From Acidimicrobiia bacterium (GTDB lineage: Bacteria; Actinomycetota; Acidimicrobiia; IMCC26256; PALSA-555): a stretch of DNA of 38,676 nucleotides. The stretch spans positions 1 to 38,676 of the forward strand of contig SHUY01000008.1 of the NCBI GenBank assembly GCA_009694435.1. The letters run 5' to 3'. Both the position numbers and the translations under genes were made by a program. The notes under the pieces were generated by a model. That model searched no databases. It saw nothing but the letters and a program-made list of their open reading frames with translations, and was not told the DNA's origin. Below, one piece after another: positions 35,668-38,676 of this stretch (position 1 is its first letter; each line of letters opens with the position of its first letter).

Positions 35668-36464
35668 ATCGCAGTATTAATCGCCCAGTGAAACTTCGCG
35701 TTGATCACGAGGGGGCTACCTGGATTGACCACTCGGGCGTTGAGGTTAAACGAGTCGGGTGGGTCGGATTGAGGCTCGACGCACAAGGCTAAATCGGGCT
35801 CGGTGTAGACAACCATGCACTCACAATCAGATTCGATAGTGAGCGACCCCAATTCGGGCCAGCGTAATACTGCCGCCGGTTCTCCTAACTTGGTAAAGCA
35901 GTCGTCCCACGGCGGCGGCGCTATGGGAACCAATTCTCCACTAGGTATCCCTTCACCGTCACGGTGGTACATGCGCTCCGCGTGAAGTTCTAGTTCGACT
36001 GAGTCGTCGCCCTGGGGCGTCCGGTGCCACCACGGATGCCAACCGCACGATACGGGCATAGGGCGATCACTTGCGTGAACTTCCATAGTTAAAGATAGAG
36101 AGTTGGGCTCTAACTCAAAGCGCTGCATTACCTTCCCGCCAAAAGGCCACGGCTCAACTAAATCAGTCGATAGCTCTAGATGAGTGAGGCTAGAACTATC
36201 TATCTTCCACGATTGATCTCGCACTGTCCCGTGAATAGCATGCGGCGCTTTATTGCACGGCAATTGATAATCATCTCCGGCAAAAGAAAACTTTCCGTAA
36301 CGAATGCGTCCCGCCCACGGCGCCATCGGAAATAAGCCGTGGTTGTGGTCATCAATCTCAGGGGTAACGAGCAGATCTAGATCGCCGACCGCCAATTTCA
36401 AGATGCGGCCACCACCGTTTTCATCGACAACGACTCGAACCGAGCCGGCGGAAAGATTAATCAC
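35664..36464 (-). CDS. Aldose 1-epimerase family protein
   Basis: PMAPWAGRIRYGKFSFAGDDYQLPCNKAPHAIHGTVRDQSW, PVSCGWHPWWHR, CVEPQSDPPDSFN. Start set to GTG 36464 (VINLSAGSVRVVVDENGG), just past the thiolase stop. Confidence 0.88.
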   Translation of the reverse strand: MINLSAGSVRVVVDENGGGRILKLAVGDLDLLVTPEIDDHNHGLFPMAPWAGRIRYGKFSFAGDDYQLPCNKAPHAIHGTVRDQSWKIDSSSLTHLELSTDLVEPWPFGGKVMQRFELEPNSLSLTMEVHASDRPMPVSCGWHPWWHRTPQGDDSVELELHAERMYHRDGEGIPSGELVPIAPPPWDDCFTKLGEPAAVLRWPELGSLTIESDCECMVVYTEPDLALCVEPQSDPPDSFNLNARVVNPGSPLVINAKFHWAINTAI

Positions 36465-36466
36465 GA

Positions 36467-37654
36467 TTAGCCGAGGCGTTCGATGACGGTGGCGTTGGCC
36501 TGACCGCCGCCTTCGCACATTGTTTGAAATCCGTAACGACCCCCAGTGGCTTCTAGGTGATTGAGCATGGTGGTCATGAGCCGAACCCCGCTCGCTCCTA
36601 GCGGATGGCCGATAGCAATAGCCCCACCGCGGGGATTGAATTTTTCGGGATCAGGGCGGAACTCTTTAGCCCACATAAGAGCGATGGCCGCGAAAGCTTC
36701 GTTGCACTCAATGGCGTCGAAGTCGTCAATTTTCATTCCTGTTCGATCAAGAAGTTTTCGGGTTACTGGATTAGGCGCCGAAAGGACGAGCACTGGATCG
36801 TCAGCCAGTACCGCGAAGTGCACAAATCGAGCACGAATTGGTAAACCCAATTTTTCGGCCATCACCCGGTCGGCGATCAACATGGCAGAAGCGCCATCAC
36901 TCATTTGCGAAGCGTTACCCGCAGTGATGTCGGGAGCCGGTTGATCTTCTGATTCCCACGCGGGGGCCAACCCGGCCAAGCCTTCGATAGTGGTAGTGCG
37001 ACGAATTCCTTCATCGTGAGCAAGAACTTCACCAGTTGCTTCACCATTTTCATTACGGATTGGAACGGGAATTATTTCGTTAGCGAAAAATCCTGAATCG
37101 GTATTTTCCGCTGCTCGGCGCTGGCTTTGGTAAGAAAAAATGTCCATCTCTTCACGAGTTACCCCAAACCGGTCGCCTAATACTTGGGCCACCCAAAACT
37201 GGATCCCCAGCACTCCCCCACACGCTTCAAGAAATGCGGGAGAAAACGGCCCGATTCCACCGCGAGCGTTGCTCGACATGGGTGTACGAGTCATTGACTC
37301 AACGCCACAGGCGATTGCGATGTCGTAGGCGCCCGCCATTACTCCTTGGGCGGCGAAGTGCATGGCTTGCTGCGAAGAACCGCACTGGCGATCGACGGTA
37401 GTAGCGGGTACGTGCGGAGGAAGCCCCGCGGCGACCCACGCGTTGCGAGTTACGTTGCAGCCCTGTTCACCGGCTTGGGATACGCATCCCCCCACCACAT
37501 CATCGACTAAGGCGGGGTCGAGGTCATTACGGTCAAGAACAGCAGTAAGAGCATGGGCCAAAAGATCGGTAGGGTGCCAGCCTGATAACGCCCCTTTGCG
37601 TTTCCCGATCGCGGTCCGGCCAGTATCGATAATGACTGCTTCCCTTGTCTCCAT
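36467..37654 (-). CDS. Acetyl-CoA acyltransferase (thiolase; FadA6-like)
   Basis: VDRQCGSSQQAMHFAAQGV, IECNEAFAAIALMW, GGAIAIGHPLGASGVRLMTTMLNHLE, CEGGGQANATVIERL: complete canonical thiolase motifs. Confidence 0.94.
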   Translation of the reverse strand: METREAVIIDTGRTAIGKRKGALSGWHPTDLLAHALTAVLDRNDLDPALVDDVVGGCVSQAGEQGCNVTRNAWVAAGLPPHVPATTVDRQCGSSQQAMHFAAQGVMAGAYDIAIACGVESMTRTPMSSNARGGIGPFSPAFLEACGGVLGIQFWVAQVLGDRFGVTREEMDIFSYQSQRRAAENTDSGFFANEIIPVPIRNENGEATGEVLAHDEGIRRTTTIEGLAGLAPAWESEDQPAPDITAGNASQMSDGASAMLIADRVMAEKLGLPIRARFVHFAVLADDPVLVLSAPNPVTRKLLDRTGMKIDDFDAIECNEAFAAIALMWAKEFRPDPEKFNPRGGAIAIGHPLGASGVRLMTTMLNHLEATGGRYGFQTMCEGGGQANATVIERLG

Positions 37655-37740
37655 TTCTTTCCAGCCCTTCTATTAGCGAGATTCTTATTCTTTGAACAAT
37701 GATTAACTAGAGCCACTGGGACTGCCAATAAAATCCCTAC

Positions 37741-37764
37741 GAACCTGACATGGTAGTCAGGTTC
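37741..37764. promoter_or_regulatory. Perfect 9-bp inverted repeat (candidate operator) in the thiolase/etfB divergent intergenic region
   Basis: GAACCTGAC-ATGGTA-GTCAGGTTC; 29 bp upstream of the etfB ATG. Confidence 0.6.
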
Positions 37765-37793
37765 TCATTGGTCAACCGAGATTCGGAGAGTTC

Positions 37794-38676
37794 ATGCGTA
37801 TAGCCGTGCTCGTCAAGCAGATACCGGCCTTCGCCGAGCTGAAACTGGGCCCTAATGGCCGGCTGTGGCGCGATGGAGTCGAGCGAGAAATGAATCCGTA
37901 TTGTCGCCGGGCAGTAGCTCAAGCGGTGGAATTAGCCGCCGCGGTGGGTGATGGCCAGGTAACCGCGTTTACTCTTGGGCCGCCCGTTGCCGACGAAGTT
38001 TTACGAGAGGCTATTGCTTGGGGTGAACAAAACGCGGTGAGCACGACCGGCGTTCTTGTTAGTGATCCTGAGTTTTCTGGTTCTGACACTCTAGCTACCG
38101 CAAAAACCTTGGCTGCGGCGCTAACCCTTGAAGGTCCGTTCGATCTTGTATTGACGGGCCTCAACTCGGTTGATTCTGATACTGGTCAAGTGGGGCCCGA
38201 GATCGCCGAATTGCTTGATCTACCTTTCGCCGCCGGAGTTCGTTACTTGAGTGTCAAGGGGGCGACGCTGCACTTACGCGGTGAACACGACGACGGTTGG
38301 GCGCAACTTAAAATAGATCTCCCCGCAGTCATCTCTTGTGCCGAACGGTTAATAGACCCATGTAAAGTTGACTTCGATAGGCGTGAACTAGTTGACCCTA
38401 GCTTGATGAAAACACTTAGTGCGACCGACTTAGGACCAGGGCCGTGGGGTGAAGCGGCTAGCCCAACCCAAGTTGGAGAAACTCGAGTTCACGCCGTAAA
38501 CCGCGAACAGGTAATGCGGACTGGAACCATCGTCGAGCAAGTCGATCAGGCGATAGCAGCGCTAACTCGTCGTGGAGCACTCGATAAAAAATTACCCCCA
38601 GACAATTCATTAACCCCGGCCAAAATTCCACCTCCTCGTACCCCCAATACGGGACTTACTATCGGCGTATTAGTAG
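37794..38676 (+). CDS. etfB: Electron transfer flavoprotein beta subunit, probably continuing into a fused alpha domain (3' truncated by window edge)
   Basis: Open frame to the window end, not in the supplied ORF track: MRIAVLVKQIPAFAELKLGPNGRLWRDGVEREMNPYCRRAVAQAVELA...GPFDLVLTGLNSVDSDTGQVGPEIAELLDLPFAAGVRYL...SPTQV... then DKKLPPDNSLTPAKIPPPRTPNTGLTIGVLV. Confidence 0.88.
   Translation, partial: MRIAVLVKQIPAFAELKLGPNGRLWRDGVEREMNPYCRRAVAQAVELAAAVGDGQVTAFTLGPPVADEVLREAIAWGEQNAVSTTGVLVSDPEFSGSDTLATAKTLAAALTLEGPFDLVLTGLNSVDSDTGQVGPEIAELLDLPFAAGVRYLSVKGATLHLRGEHDDGWAQLKIDLPAVISCAERLIDPCKVDFDRRELVDPSLMKTLSATDLGPGPWGEAASPTQVGETRVHAVNREQVMRTGTIVEQVDQAIAALTRRGALDKKLPPDNSLTPAKIPPPRTPNTGLTIGVLV

Noticed and set aside
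37919-38164. 81-aa and neighbouring 61-aa minus-strand ORFs at the right edge
   Set aside because: Antisense to the EtfB reading frame, which is clearly homologous to known EtfB although absent from the ORF track.
1-38676. CRISPR arrays, tRNA/rRNA genes, IS elements or prophage genes
   Set aside because: Looked for regular direct repeats, cloverleaf-like segments in the few longer intergenic gaps (8892-9000, 26994-27062, 33451-33576, 37655-37793), and transposase/integrase motifs; none found.

Overview
The window is a compact, about 50% GC, gene-dense bacterial chromosome segment with an actinobacterial character, possibly Acidimicrobiia-like by gene content (inference). It has about 30 CDSs, very short intergenic spaces, and no tRNA, rRNA, IS element or CRISPR that I can support. 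The left part (1-5.4 kb) carries a CDF transporter end, gamma-carbonic anhydrase, an SDR, a three-gene glycosyltransferase/ChbG/PIG-V-like operon and an acyl-ACP thioesterase. The middle carries an MMPL transporter, a diiron ferritin-like protein, L/F-tRNA-protein transferase, an MFS exporter, a DNA glycosylase, two MBL-fold hydrolases, an amine-oxidase-like flavoprotein, a molybdopterin oxidoreductase and a P450. From about 20 kb to the right edge there is a CoA-dependent catabolic cluster. Counting one at 7.6 kb, the window has six acyl-CoA dehydrogenases, plus an acyl-CoA ligase, citrate synthase, enoyl-CoA hydratase, a CaiB-type CoA-transferase, a DUF35 Zn-ribbon protein paired with an SCPx/Ltp-like thiolase, a fused IpdA-IpdB-like CoA-transferase-family protein, an LLM flavin oxidoreductase, a canonical thiolase, and an EtfB that runs into a probable EtfA domain. 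The most unusual items are: a perfect 17-bp inverted repeat inside the conserved motif of the PIG-V-like gene; the fused IpdAB-like protein; the SCPx-like thiolase with altered catalytic motifs coupled to DUF35; operator-like inverted repeats in divergent promoters; and an apparent EtfB-EtfA fusion.
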